Shown here piece by piece: positions 42,338 to 51,899 of a stretch of 64,000 nt of DNA. This DNA is from Oleidesulfovibrio sp047973035 (GTDB lineage: Bacteria; Desulfobacterota; Desulfovibrionia; Desulfovibrionales; Desulfovibrionaceae), in NCBI RefSeq assembly GCF_047973035.1, contig NZ_JBKEBF010000015.1, forward strand, positions 1 to 64,000. Direction: 5' to 3'. Made by a program: the position numbers and the translations under genes. Each line of letters begins with the position of its first letter. Positions within the stretch are counted from its first letter, which is position 1. The notes beneath the pieces are model-generated. The model saw nothing but the letters and a program-made list of their open reading frames with translations. It made no database searches and was not told the origin of the DNA.

Positions 42338-43570
42338 ATGACATCTGAATCAGAAAATAAATCAGAAATAACGGCGGAGAATGCATCGTGCGAAACTTCC
42401 GCATCCGGTAATACATCCGGTACTGGCGCTATGCCATTTGATGGTGTTCTGCCATCCAACAGAATTTACGCCGTGTCGCTGATTATTCTGTTGTTGTTTT
42501 CGTTGTGGCTCAGCTACCGGTTGCTGGAGCCATTTTTAAATACGTTTATTATGGGTATTGTGCTGTCTGCCATCTGCTATCCGCTGTACAACTGGATATT
42601 GGAAAAGACCGGTCATCGCAGCCGTACTCTGGCCTCACTGGCGGTACTTCTATTTGTCTGCTTTTGTATCGCCTTGCCTTTGTTCATTTTTATTACGGGG
42701 CTTATCCCGCAAGCCGTTCAGAGCGTGTCAGCCTTGAACAACTGGATGAATCATACTGATTTTGACCAGTTGCTGAAGGGGAGTACCCTTGACCCTTACC
42801 TTAGCTGGGTACGTCAGAATCTTCCCTTTATCGATCTCGGTAAGCTTGATCTGCGCGCAGAACTGCTCGGAGTATCGCGAAAGATGGGGCAGGGGCTGCT
42901 GGAAGGCGGAACCTACCTTCTAGGCAATGCACTTACATTGCTGTTCCAGTTTTTCCTGATGCTGCTGATTGTTTTCTTTATGTTGAAAGACGGCAAAAAG
43001 ATGCTGCAAGTTGTTAAGTATATGTGCCCGCTGCATGAAGATCAGGAAGATGCGATTTTGCTGAACCTGCGTAGCGTAAGTAAGTCGGTGCTGGTAGGCG
43101 GTTTGCTGGTAGCAGCTTTGCAGGGTCTTGTAGGGGGAATAGGCTTGTGGCTGGTGGATATTCCGGCTCTTTTCTGGGGAACGGTGATGGGCTTTGCCTC
43201 GCTGGTACCTGTTGTCGGAACCGGACTGATCTGGGTGCCTGCATGTCTTTACCTGCTACTCATAGGCTCATGGAAGGCCAGTCTGTTTTTATTCATCTGG
43301 TCGGCACTGGTTGTTGCCAGCATAGACAGCTTCCTTCGTCCTTACTTCATGCGCGGCGGCGCAGGCATGTCCACTTTCTTTATTTTTATGTCCATACTGG
43401 GCGGTATCAAGGTCTTTGCCATGGCCGGTGTTTTATATGGTCCGCTTATCCTTAGCTTTACCATGGTGCTGTTAAAACTGTACGGTGAAGAGTTCAGCCA
43501 TGTTCTTTCTAACCGTTCGGTATCACGGGGAGAAGCAAAAAGGCAAAAGAAGGCTCTGGGTGCGAAATAG
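42338..43570 (+). CDS. AI-2E family transporter (putative permease)
   Basis: The 410-residue protein has a hydrophilic start and about eight transmembrane segments. Family features are YRLLEPFLNTFIMGIVLSAICYPLY, a pair of helices ending in FFMLKDGKKML, ALVVASIDSFLRPYFMRGG and FKIF-like segments near the C-terminus (MSILGGIKVFAMAGVLYGPLIL). Members include YdjX-type and Na+/H+ antiporter-like permeases; the transported species is unknown. I chose the ATG at 42338; an ATG at 42320 is in frame, and the only purine-rich element (GAGG) lies between them. Confidence 0.85.
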   Translation: MTSESENKSEITAENASCETSASGNTSGTGAMPFDGVLPSNRIYAVSLIILLLFSLWLSYRLLEPFLNTFIMGIVLSAICYPLYNWILEKTGHRSRTLASLAVLLFVCFCIALPLFIFITGLIPQAVQSVSALNNWMNHTDFDQLLKGSTLDPYLSWVRQNLPFIDLGKLDLRAELLGVSRKMGQGLLEGGTYLLGNALTLLFQFFLMLLIVFFMLKDGKKMLQVVKYMCPLHEDQEDAILLNLRSVSKSVLVGGLLVAALQGLVGGIGLWLVDIPALFWGTVMGFASLVPVVGTGLIWVPACLYLLLIGSWKASLFLFIWSALVVASIDSFLRPYFMRGGAGMSTFFIFMSILGGIKVFAMAGVLYGPLILSFTMVLLKLYGEEFSHVLSNRSVSRGEAKRQKKALGAK

Positions 43571-43636
43571 CCCTTGGTAGATTGCTTGCCTGCATTAGCT
43601 TTTTTCGTTATCAATATCCCTTCGCACTAAGCGAAT

Positions 43637-43671
43637 GATGTGCCGTCCCCCCCTGGCACATCGGGGAATCC
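43637..43671 (+). promoter_or_regulatory. Hairpin beside the ribosome binding site of the GGDEF-EAL gene
   Basis: GATGTGCC (43637-43644) pairs with GGCACATC (43655-43662), 8 perfect bp, directly before the GGGGAA ribosome binding site. The loop GTCCCCCCCT is complementary to the GGGG of the ribosome binding site. Translation could be modulated this way; inferred. Confidence 0.4.
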
Positions 43672-46269
43672 ATGAAATTCGATGCTACTTTGGTGTGTCC
43701 TCAGAATACTACTGAGGACACACTGTCGCTATTGTCTGCTGTTTATGGCTATAACATGAACGGTATCGGCGTGTTTACCCGTGCGGGTGTTCTGATTTAC
43801 GCAAATGCTGCATGGCAGCTGCATGCCGGCACCGGTACTGATTCTGTTACTTTTACCGCTCTGACTGTTGGCTGTGAGTCTCTTTTTGCGTCTTTCGTAA
43901 ATGGTTCACGGCAAGAGTGGAGCGGAAGCCTGCCCTTACATCTGCCTTCCGGGCGGCGTGTTTTCAGCGCCAGCTTGCGTTCTCTCGAGCCCGGCTTCTT
44001 TCCTGAAAAATTTATTGTTGCCGAAATAACACCGCAGCACTCAGAGAGTTCTGCTCATGCTTGCTGTACATGCCCTTCATGGCACCTGCCGGCCCGTTTG
44101 CACAGCGTTCGCGAAAGCGTAGAACACCGCCTTACGGTTCTTTTTTCTGTATTGCAAAAACGAACGGGGTGTACATCCGCTTCGTTGTGGCTTGCCGGAG
44201 GAGAAAAAGGGGCACCTGTAACTGTTGATCATCCCATGCCTGTGAACGGTGTGCCTGCGTCGCGTCTGTTCGGCCAGAAGTTTGCCGACTATGTGGTGGG
44301 CAAAAAAGATACTGTGGCTCTTGATAGCGAAGGCCTTACCCGCCTGACATCTCAGGGCATATTGCCGGAAGGGATGACGTTGCCGGACTCCATATTGGCA
44401 GCTCCGCTATTTACTTCGGACGGAGATGTTCTGGGTGTGCTTACTGTGTGTCGCAGCGGTGCCGGTGCGCGCTTCGGTATGACTGAAGCGATTTTTTTAC
44501 GTAATGTTGGCAGCGTACTGGCTGCGGTAGAACGTATTCATGCCAACGAGAGGGCACTGCGGGAGAGTGAAGCACGCTTCAGGGCCGTTTTTGACAACGC
44601 CGGACTTGGCATTGCCCTGCTGTCACCACAGGGAAGAGTGAAGCAGATAAATCAGGTCATAAAATCCATGTCCAGCCTGCCTGAGTCTACTTTGCTTGGC
44701 AGACACTATTCCGAGTTTTTGTCTGCGGCGGATGCGAGGGTTGCAGATGGGTTTTTCAAGGCAATTCATCATGGTTCCGAAGAAGTGCTGCATATGACCT
44801 GTGCCGTACAAAGGATGTATGCTTCGCTCGTGTGGTGCAAATTGACAATGAGTTCAGTGCGCGACAACGAAAGCGAATTGCAGAACATCATTGTACAGGT
44901 AGAGGATGTCACGGAGCACAAGCGCGAAGACGAGCGCATCACCTTTATGGCCTATCACGACGTTCTTACAGGGCTTCCGAACAGGGCGCTTTTTCAGGAC
45001 AGGCTGCAAGGTGCGTTTAACAGAGCGCAGCGGAATAGCGATTTTACTTTTGCAGTGTTGTATATGGACATGGACGGCTTTAAGACTGTTAACGATGCCA
45101 TGGGCCATGATGTAGGTGATATGCTGCTGGGTATGTTTGCAGAAAGAGTGAAAAACTGCCTGCGCAACGTAGATACCCTTGCACGCCTGGGGGGCGATGA
45201 GTTTGCTGTTTTGCTGGATGATGTGCCGGAGATTTTACAGGTTACGCATATTATCGAGCGCATTACTGAAGCTGTCTCCAAGCCTTTTGTTTTAGACGGG
45301 CGCGAAATCAAATGCGGTGTGAGCATAGGGGCGGTACTGAAAGGGCAGGAATATTCGTGCAGTGAAGATTTGCTGCGTGAAGCTGACTCTGCAATGTACA
45401 AGGCAAAGCGTACAGGCACAAACCGGTATGCGATTGCCGGAACGTCGGACGAAGCGAAAGCTTTGCGGATGCAGCGAGGCGAAGAAGAATTACTTGCTGC
45501 TTTGAAATTCGAACAGATGGAGTTGTTCTTTCAACCCGTGGTATCTTTGCGAACGGGCAGGATGCATGCTGCCGAGGCTTTGTTGCGCTGGCGTCACCCC
45601 CGTAAGGGGCTTTTGCTGCCCGGTGCATTTTTACCATTGGTCGAAAGTGCCGGTTTACAGTTTGAGCTTGATGCGCATGTACTTAGTCTGGTGGCAAAAT
45701 CTCTGGATACTCTTGTTGCAAGGGAAAAAGAGTTCGGTTTGCAGCGTATCGCGCTTCATGCAAACATTTTAAGTACAACACTTCGAAGACCTGACGTGGT
45801 TGATGACTTGCTTACTCCGCTGCGGTCCGGTGGTGTTGACCTGAGCCGTTTATGTTTTGAAATACGTGAATGCCTGTTAGTCAACTCGGCTGCTTCCGTG
45901 GCCGAAAGCCTCTGGCAGTTGCGGGATGCAGGCATACAGATTGCTCTGGATGGCTTTGGTACCGGCTATTCTTCCTTGGCTATGCTTCGTCGTTTTCCGC
46001 TCTCGCTTATCAAAGTTGACGGAACGTTTGTGCGGACATCAGACAAAGATAATGCTGCACGGGGCATTGTACGGTCGTCTATGAGTCTGGCAGAAGGGTT
46101 CGGCCTGACAGCTATTGCCGAGGGCGTTGAAATGCCCGAACATGCCGAGTTGTTGCGCGATATGGGATTTGCCATGGCACAGGGAACCTATTTTGCTTCG
46201 CCCATGCCTTTGCAGCGTTTGCTGAGAATGTACGAACGGCAGGAATCATTTCCGGTTGTAGCCGGATAG
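43672..46269 (+). CDS. GAF-PAS-GGDEF-EAL cyclic di-GMP signalling protein
   Basis: The 865-residue protein has an N-terminal sensory region (1-130), a GAF-like domain (about 135-290), a PAS domain (about 300-410) and then GGDEF and EAL domains. The GGDEF motif is intact (GGDEF at 507-511) with an inhibitory site RNVD just upstream, so it should make cyclic di-GMP. The EAL motif AEALLRW (634-640), Asn in HANILS, Lys in IKVD and Glu in AEGVE are present, but the metal motif DDFGTGYSS reads LDGFGTGYSS, with G761 in place of the second Asp. The phosphodiesterase is probably weak or inactive. It is a single gene ending at a terminator. Confidence 0.93.
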   Translation: MKFDATLVCPQNTTEDTLSLLSAVYGYNMNGIGVFTRAGVLIYANAAWQLHAGTGTDSVTFTALTVGCESLFASFVNGSRQEWSGSLPLHLPSGRRVFSASLRSLEPGFFPEKFIVAEITPQHSESSAHACCTCPSWHLPARLHSVRESVEHRLTVLFSVLQKRTGCTSASLWLAGGEKGAPVTVDHPMPVNGVPASRLFGQKFADYVVGKKDTVALDSEGLTRLTSQGILPEGMTLPDSILAAPLFTSDGDVLGVLTVCRSGAGARFGMTEAIFLRNVGSVLAAVERIHANERALRESEARFRAVFDNAGLGIALLSPQGRVKQINQVIKSMSSLPESTLLGRHYSEFLSAADARVADGFFKAIHHGSEEVLHMTCAVQRMYASLVWCKLTMSSVRDNESELQNIIVQVEDVTEHKREDERITFMAYHDVLTGLPNRALFQDRLQGAFNRAQRNSDFTFAVLYMDMDGFKTVNDAMGHDVGDMLLGMFAERVKNCLRNVDTLARLGGDEFAVLLDDVPEILQVTHIIERITEAVSKPFVLDGREIKCGVSIGAVLKGQEYSCSEDLLREADSAMYKAKRTGTNRYAIAGTSDEAKALRMQRGEEELLAALKFEQMELFFQPVVSLRTGRMHAAEALLRWRHPRKGLLLPGAFLPLVESAGLQFELDAHVLSLVAKSLDTLVAREKEFGLQRIALHANILSTTLRRPDVVDDLLTPLRSGGVDLSRLCFEIRECLLVNSAASVAESLWQLRDAGIQIALDGFGTGYSSLAMLRRFPLSLIKVDGTFVRTSDKDNAARGIVRSSMSLAEGFGLTAIAEGVEMPEHAELLRDMGFAMAQGTYFASPMPLQRLLRMYERQESFPVVAG

Positions 46270-46278
46270 AGTGTATGC

Positions 46279-46320
46279 ATGAACGCGCGCCGTCAGGATT
46301 CTGAGGGCGCGCGTTTTTCA
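46279..46320 (+). terminator. Intrinsic terminator of the GGDEF-EAL gene
   Basis: AACGCGCGCC (46282-46291) pairs with GGCGCGCGTT (46306-46315), followed by TTT. Confidence 0.85.
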
Positions 46321-46388
46321 ATAATATTAACCTACTGTCGAGCAATAGCTCTCAGTCGCAATTAATCACTTGCCTTTTTTACTCGCTA

Positions 46389-48647
46389 TTACCATTCGTC
46401 AGTGCCGCTGTGCTGTGCAAACAGCTCGGCCTGAACAAGCCGCAACGTCTCAAAATCATACCGGCCCTTCAACTTGCCGTGCGCAGCAGTAACTCCGCCT
46501 GCTGCGACTGTTTCGCCCAGTGTTTGTCTTATAGTAGCCATCTCTTCCGCAGGCAGCTTTACCACATCGTCTACAGTTAACTCTCCCAGCCTGATACATT
46601 TTACCAGATGGTTACATATCGTTGCGGGCTTAAGTGATCGCCTTTCCGCAACAGTCTGCATATTGCCAAGTTCTCTGAAAAGGGAGAGCGTTTCGCGCAT
46701 GGTGTCGGTCAGCCCTTTGCCGGTCGTTGAAGTCTGTCTGGTCTTGCGCTCCGGCATTGGCGGCAGATTTTCCGGCCTGCCATGTGCTGCTTCGTGGGCG
46801 AGTAACGTATCTAAAAATTCCTGACCGAACAGGCTCAACTTTGCGCGGCCAACGCCGTGGACACAGGCTAGCTCGTCTGCGTTAGCGGGGCGAAAGCATA
46901 CCATTTCAAGCAACGCTTTATCGGGGAACACTGCATAGGGAGGAACATCCCGCTCTTGTGCCATTTTTGCCCGCAACGACCGTAATGTGTCCCAAAGTTC
47001 CTGTGCTTCAGGCGTAGCCAGAGCATGCTGCAGTGCTTCATCTGCCTGTGTCTTCGCAAGCGCCCGTGCTGCACTGCGTCCCAGAATGTCTCTGCGGAAT
47101 TGAATGTTGCGTTCGCCGCGCAGTACCTGCCAGCTTTCATCCGTCAGGCGCAAGCCGCCATGTCCGTCAGCATCCGTGCCCAGCAGGCGCAGGCAGGCAA
47201 GCTGGCGGAACACGCCTTTCCATTGTGACGCGCCGAACTCTTTTCCGCAGCCGAACGTTTTTAAATCGTTATGACCGTGGCTGCGTACCCTGTCCGTCAG
47301 CTTGCCGGTAAGAATGTCGGTGAGATGTGCTGCCCCGAAGCGCTGCCCTGTACGGTACACGGCACTAAGTGCTTTTTGTGCGGCTACTGTGCCATCCCAC
47401 GTTTCAACAGGGAACTGGCAGGTATCGCAGTTGCCGCAGGCGTCTTTGTCATGCTCGCCGAAGTAGCCCAGCAGCACTTTTCGCCGGCATGCCGTTGTTT
47501 CACAAAAAGCCAGCATTGAATCAAGCTTACGTAATTCTACAAGGCGACGGGGACTGTCTTCTTCGCCTTGCCCGAGCATACGGCGCAGCTGCACGACATC
47601 GGCAAGACCGTATGTCATCCAGGCGTCGGCGGGCAGTCCGTCACGCCCTGCACGGCCTGTTTCCTGATGGTAAGCTTCAAGGCTTTTAGGTGGTTCAAGA
47701 TGTGCTACAAAGCGTACGTTGGGCTTATCCACCCCCATGCCGAACGCAACTGTCGCCACCATGACCAACCCCTCTTCGCGCATAAAGCGCTCCTGATTAT
47801 GGTGGCGTTGAATGGCGTTGAGTCCCGCATGGTAGGGCAGGGCGGGAATGCCTTTGGCTGAAAGCCACTCGGCTGTTTCCTCTACCTTTTTACGGCTCAG
47901 GCGATAGACTATGCCTGCTTCGTCTTTATGGCGTGTCCTGATGAAGTGCAGGAGCTGCTCAAGGGGCTTGTCTTTGGGCAGAATGGTGTATGAAATGTTA
48001 GGGCGGTCAAAGCCGGTGGCAAAAATTTTTGCATCGTGCAGGTCAAGGTGCTCGATTATGTCCCGCCGGGTGGGGCCGTCTGCTGTTGCTGTAAGTGCAA
48101 TACGGGGCACGTCCGGAAATTTCTCATGCAGAACTGTCAGGCGGGTGTATTCCGGCCTGAAGTCGTGCCCCCATTGTGAAACGCAGTGGGCTTCATCTAT
48201 GGCAAACAACGCAGGTGTGATGCGTTCTAACAGTCCCATGAAAGAAGGCTGAACCAGACGCTCCGGCGCAACATATACCATGTCCAGCATACCGCTCAGC
48301 AGACGGGCTTCAACTTCCCGTTGCGACTCGATGGACAGACTGGAGTTGAGACAGGCTGCTTTTACTCCCATCTGCGTCAGCGTATCTACCTGATCCTGCA
48401 TAAGCGCGATAAGGGGCGAAATGACAATACCCGTGCCCTGCCGGATGATGGAAGGAATCTGATAGCAAAGAGACTTGCCGCCACCGGTAGGCATAAGTAC
48501 CAGTGAATCGCCACCGGAACCGGTGTGTTCGATAATATCTTGCTGGAGTCCTTGGAAGTCTCGAAAGCCGTAAGTGGTTGTAAGGACTTCTTTGGCGGAA
48601 TCAATAATAGATGGTTCTGGGAACGGTAAAGTAGGTTGCGCTGTCAT
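46389..48647 (-). CDS. recQ: ATP-dependent DNA helicase RecQ
   Basis: The 752-residue protein has RecQ motifs: GFRDFQGLQQDII, Walker A MPTGGGKSLCYQIP, IDEAHCVSQWGHDFRPEY, TATA, and QETGRAGRDG. A four-cysteine zinc region (CETTACRRKVLLGYFGEH ... CGNCDTC) precedes a winged-helix region, and an HRDC-like domain follows (PDKALLEMVCFRPANADELACVHGVGRAKL). The C-terminus carries a further helix-turn-helix unit (TMRETLSLFRELGNMQTVAE). It unwinds DNA in recombination and repair. It is the first gene of the minus-strand part, convergent with the GGDEF-EAL gene. Confidence 0.96.
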   Translation of the reverse strand: MTAQPTLPFPEPSIIDSAKEVLTTTYGFRDFQGLQQDIIEHTGSGGDSLVLMPTGGGKSLCYQIPSIIRQGTGIVISPLIALMQDQVDTLTQMGVKAACLNSSLSIESQREVEARLLSGMLDMVYVAPERLVQPSFMGLLERITPALFAIDEAHCVSQWGHDFRPEYTRLTVLHEKFPDVPRIALTATADGPTRRDIIEHLDLHDAKIFATGFDRPNISYTILPKDKPLEQLLHFIRTRHKDEAGIVYRLSRKKVEETAEWLSAKGIPALPYHAGLNAIQRHHNQERFMREEGLVMVATVAFGMGVDKPNVRFVAHLEPPKSLEAYHQETGRAGRDGLPADAWMTYGLADVVQLRRMLGQGEEDSPRRLVELRKLDSMLAFCETTACRRKVLLGYFGEHDKDACGNCDTCQFPVETWDGTVAAQKALSAVYRTGQRFGAAHLTDILTGKLTDRVRSHGHNDLKTFGCGKEFGASQWKGVFRQLACLRLLGTDADGHGGLRLTDESWQVLRGERNIQFRRDILGRSAARALAKTQADEALQHALATPEAQELWDTLRSLRAKMAQERDVPPYAVFPDKALLEMVCFRPANADELACVHGVGRAKLSLFGQEFLDTLLAHEAAHGRPENLPPMPERKTRQTSTTGKGLTDTMRETLSLFRELGNMQTVAERRSLKPATICNHLVKCIRLGELTVDDVVKLPAEEMATIRQTLGETVAAGGVTAAHGKLKGRYDFETLRLVQAELFAQHSGTDEW

Positions 48648-48809
48648 GACCGGCGCACTGTATCATTGGCTGACGTATCCGAAAAGGGGCAAATACAGCC
48701 TTGGATATAAGCCTGTTCGCCGCGGAGGGGCAGGATTTGTGCTGAGCGTAGCAGGGGTTGCTTTAGGGGGGGCTGCGTTGCGTGTATTCAGGCCCGGCGG
48801 CAAGATGTA

Positions 48810-49310
48810 TCAGGCGGACTGTTCTTTCCAATGCATATGAAAAAGCCAGCCGGAGTCACAATGGAGTTTGCGTAAAGGCAGCGATGCATCGGTCAGCGGC
48901 GGTGCATCGGCTGCTTCTGCAGCTGTGACGGCTTTTGGGGTGCAGCGGCAACCAAGGCCATAGGGCGGAAGGTACTTAAGCAGTTCGGGGTGTGATGCGG
49001 GGAGAACTCTGCCATCTAGGGCGACACAGCACTCGCATGGCGGGGGCAGGTCAGGATGTTTGGTTTTGCAGCAGCCTTCTGAGCCTGACAGGCAGGGAAT
49101 ATCTTCAATCTGTACTTTCAGGTACAGTGACGGGTTATCAAGTAGCGTCTGCATCACTTGCAGGTCGCGCTCTTTGCGCTTCAGGCACAGATCCATAAAG
49201 GTATCAATGTCGTCCTGCTCGGCGTCATTTTCCTCGAACAGAACCCATATCACCTGCCCAGTCAGGCGGCTGTACAACGGATGTTTGTCGGAAAGCTGCT
49301 TAATGTCCAT
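48810..49310 (-). CDS. Unrecognised protein with a phage-head-like C-terminal motif
   Basis: This 166-residue protein begins MDIKQLSDKHPLYSRL. Its first two thirds are helical and unrecognised (DDIDTFMDLCLKRKERDLQV). The end contains CECCVALDGRVLPASHP, then LPPYGLGCRCTPKAV. The order C-x2-LDG-x-V ... H-P ... PP-x-G-x-x-CRC is the pattern at the C-terminus of phage Mu F/SPP1 gp7-type minor head proteins. No other phage genes are near, so this may be a domesticated module. I chose the ATG at 49310 because an upstream in-frame GTG (49343) lies within the lon terminator; the chosen start has only a weak ribosome binding site. Confidence 0.6.
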   Translation of the reverse strand: MDIKQLSDKHPLYSRLTGQVIWVLFEENDAEQDDIDTFMDLCLKRKERDLQVMQTLLDNPSLYLKVQIEDIPCLSGSEGCCKTKHPDLPPPCECCVALDGRVLPASHPELLKYLPPYGLGCRCTPKAVTAAEAADAPPLTDASLPLRKLHCDSGWLFHMHWKEQSA

Positions 49311-49321
49311 ATTATCGGCCT

Positions 49322-49353
49322 GAAAAGCGGGCACGGCTGACACCGTGCCCGCA
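49322..49353 (-). terminator. Intrinsic terminator of lon
   Basis: On the minus strand GCGGGCACGG (49352-49343) pairs with CCGTGCCCGC (49336-49327), followed by TTTT. It begins six bases after the lon stop codon. Confidence 0.85.
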
Positions 49354-49358
49354 TCGTA

Positions 49359-51779
49359 TTATTTTTTCTTTGTTTTCAATCCCAGCGCAAGGGGCAGGAT
49401 ATCGTTGATATGTTCTGCATGATGCACGTCAATTTTACGCAGCAGGTCAGCAGGAATATCTTCCAGATCCTTTTTGTTCTGGTGCGGAATGAACGCGTTG
49501 GTAATGCCGCGTGCAACTGCTGCCAGAATTTTTTCCTTGATGCCGCCTACAGGTAACACCCGTCCTCGCAGGGTTATTTCACCTGTCATGCACAGATCGC
49601 TGTTGACCGGCTTGGCGGTCAGGGCAGAGATGAGCGCCGTGAGCAGGGTCACACCGGCAGAAGGGCCGTCTTTAGGAGTGGCACCGGCAGGAACGTGAAT
49701 ATGGATGTCCAGATTGGAAGAGAATTCAGGGTCAACGCCCAGCTCTTCCGCATGGCTGCGCACGTAGCTTACAGCTGCCTGTGCACTTTCTTTCATCACG
49801 TCACCCAGCTGGCCGGTAAGGGTTAATTTACCTTTACCCTTCATGGTGCTGACTTCAACATTCAGCACTTCACCGCCGTAAGGCGTCCATGCAAGGCCCA
49901 GAGCAACCCCAGGCAACAGTTCACGTTCTTTCTGCTCGTCGATGAAGCGGGGCGCGCCGAGGAGCTTTTCAAGCACCTTGGCTGTTACTCGGAAAGGACC
50001 ATCTTCTCCTTCCGCCTTGCGGCGTGCCAGCTTACGGCATACGGAGCCCATTTCACGCTCAAGGTTACGCAACCCTGCTTCACGGGTATACTCTTCAATG
50101 ATTTTGATAATAACCGCATCGGCAAGCTGTACATCTTCTTCCTTCAGGCCGTTTTCTTCCGCCTGACGCGGCAGCAGGTAGCGGCGGGCAATTTTAGCCT
50201 TTTCCTGCATGGTGTAGCCGGGGATGCGGATTATTTCCATGCGGTCGCGCAGGGGAGCCGGAATGGTTTCCAACTGGTTTGCCGTACAAATGAACATGAC
50301 TTTCGAAAGGTCGAAAGGCACATTCAGGTAGTGATCGCTGAAGCTGAAGTTCTGTTCAGGGTCAAGCACTTCCAGCAGGGCTGAAGAAGGATCGCCGCGG
50401 AAATCAGAGCCTAGCTTGTCGATTTCATCCAGCATGATAACAGGGTTGCGAGTTCCCAGCTGCTTGATGGTCTGGATGATACGGCCGGGCATAGCGCCGA
50501 TATACGTGCGGCGGTGCCCGCGGATTTCAGCTTCGTCGCGCATGCCGCCCAGTGAGATGCGTTGGAACTTGCGCCCCAGCGCTCTTGCAATGGAGCGTCC
50601 CAGAGACGTCTTACCTACGCCGGGAGGGCCGGCAAAGCACAGGATCGGCCCTTTGGACTTGGGATTCAGCTTGCGTACCGAAAGATATTCAAGAATACGG
50701 TCTTTGACTTTTTCCAGCCCGTAGTGATCTTCATCCAGAATGGTCTGGGCCTTGGGGATATCAATGCGGTCGCGGGAGAGCTTTTTCCATGGCAGTTCGG
50801 CAAGCCACTCAAGGTACGTGCGTACTACTGTGGCTTCGGAAGATTCCGGATGCATGACCGAAAGGCGGCGCAGTTGCTTGTCAGCTTCTTTGCGTACGTC
50901 TTTGGGCAGACCAGCTTTTGCGAGTGACTCGATAAGCTCATCCATATCCTCGTCGCCGTCCGGACCTTCGCCCAGTTCGCGCCGGATGGCTTTCATCTGT
51001 TCACGCAGGAAGTAGTCTTTTTGCGCCTTGTCCATGCCCTCTTTGGCCATATTCTGGATTTTGGCCTGCATTGCAGCCACTTCCACTTCCTTAACCAGCT
51101 GATCGTTCACAAGATTCAGCCGCTCGTCAGGATCGGTGCATTCCAGAATTTTTTGTGCGTCTGCCACTTTCATGCGAAGGTTGGCGGCAATCAGGTCGGC
51201 AAGGCGACCGGGCTCGTCCACACCGTTCAACACCGCCATGATGTCGGCAGTGGGAACGCCGCGCAGGGACAGAATCTTTTCGCTCTGTTCACGGGCAGAG
51301 CGGATCATAGCTTCCTGCTCTACCGTCAGAGGACCGGATTCCGGTTCTTCGATAGGTTCCACTTCTGCAAGCAGGTAAGGATCTTCGGAAGCAAAGTTCT
51401 TCACCCGTGCACGGCTGATGCCTTGTACCAGCACCTTAAGACGGCCGTCAGGCATTTTGAGCATGCGCATGATCATAACAACGGTGCCTGTTTTGTGCAG
51501 GTCTTCACCGGTAGGATCGTCTACGGCTTCGTCGTGCTGGGTGCAGATCATCATGTAGCGGCTGCCGTTAAGGGCTGCGTCCACTGCCTGCACGGATTTT
51601 TCTCTGCCTACAAAAAGGGGCAGAATCATGTAATTGAAAACAACAATATCCCGAACTGCCAGAACCGGAAGTTCCTCGGGAAAGTCGTTCAAAAGTTCAC
51701 TCATATGTTCGGCCGCTTCTTCGATAGATGGGCCGCTTTCTTGTATCTCGAGGCTGTCGGCGTCGTGTTTGTCGCTCAT
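49359..51779 (-). CDS. lon: ATP-dependent protease Lon
   Basis: Lon degrades damaged and regulatory proteins. The 806-residue protein has the N-terminal substrate-binding LAN domain (LPVLAVRDIVVFNYMILPLFVGR), the AAA+ module with Walker A GPPGVGKTS (about 383-391) and Walker B MLDEIDKL, and the protease domain with catalytic serine near residue 707 (KDGPSAGVTLL) and lysine near 748 (GGIKEKILAA). AAGGAG stands 5-6 bases before the ATG at 51779; a start five codons earlier would put this sequence inside the gene. No heat-shock operator was seen. Confidence 0.98.
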   Translation of the reverse strand: MSDKHDADSLEIQESGPSIEEAAEHMSELLNDFPEELPVLAVRDIVVFNYMILPLFVGREKSVQAVDAALNGSRYMMICTQHDEAVDDPTGEDLHKTGTVVMIMRMLKMPDGRLKVLVQGISRARVKNFASEDPYLLAEVEPIEEPESGPLTVEQEAMIRSAREQSEKILSLRGVPTADIMAVLNGVDEPGRLADLIAANLRMKVADAQKILECTDPDERLNLVNDQLVKEVEVAAMQAKIQNMAKEGMDKAQKDYFLREQMKAIRRELGEGPDGDEDMDELIESLAKAGLPKDVRKEADKQLRRLSVMHPESSEATVVRTYLEWLAELPWKKLSRDRIDIPKAQTILDEDHYGLEKVKDRILEYLSVRKLNPKSKGPILCFAGPPGVGKTSLGRSIARALGRKFQRISLGGMRDEAEIRGHRRTYIGAMPGRIIQTIKQLGTRNPVIMLDEIDKLGSDFRGDPSSALLEVLDPEQNFSFSDHYLNVPFDLSKVMFICTANQLETIPAPLRDRMEIIRIPGYTMQEKAKIARRYLLPRQAEENGLKEEDVQLADAVIIKIIEEYTREAGLRNLEREMGSVCRKLARRKAEGEDGPFRVTAKVLEKLLGAPRFIDEQKERELLPGVALGLAWTPYGGEVLNVEVSTMKGKGKLTLTGQLGDVMKESAQAAVSYVRSHAEELGVDPEFSSNLDIHIHVPAGATPKDGPSAGVTLLTALISALTAKPVNSDLCMTGEITLRGRVLPVGGIKEKILAAVARGITNAFIPHQNKKDLEDIPADLLRKIDVHHAEHINDILPLALGLKTKKK

Positions 51780-51899
51780 GCCCTCTCCTTGCATAGATTG
51801 GCGTTACGGCGTTGCCGGTGGCAACCTGACTTTGTAAGTACTTGTCTGCATGTGTGCGGTGCTACAGTTAGGTCGCTTTGCCGGTGCAGAAAAAGTTTA

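Noticed and set aside
48574..48840. 88-codon open frame in the gap between recQ and the phage-head-like gene
   Set aside because: It overlaps the starts or ends of both flanking genes on the other strand and has no ribosome binding site.
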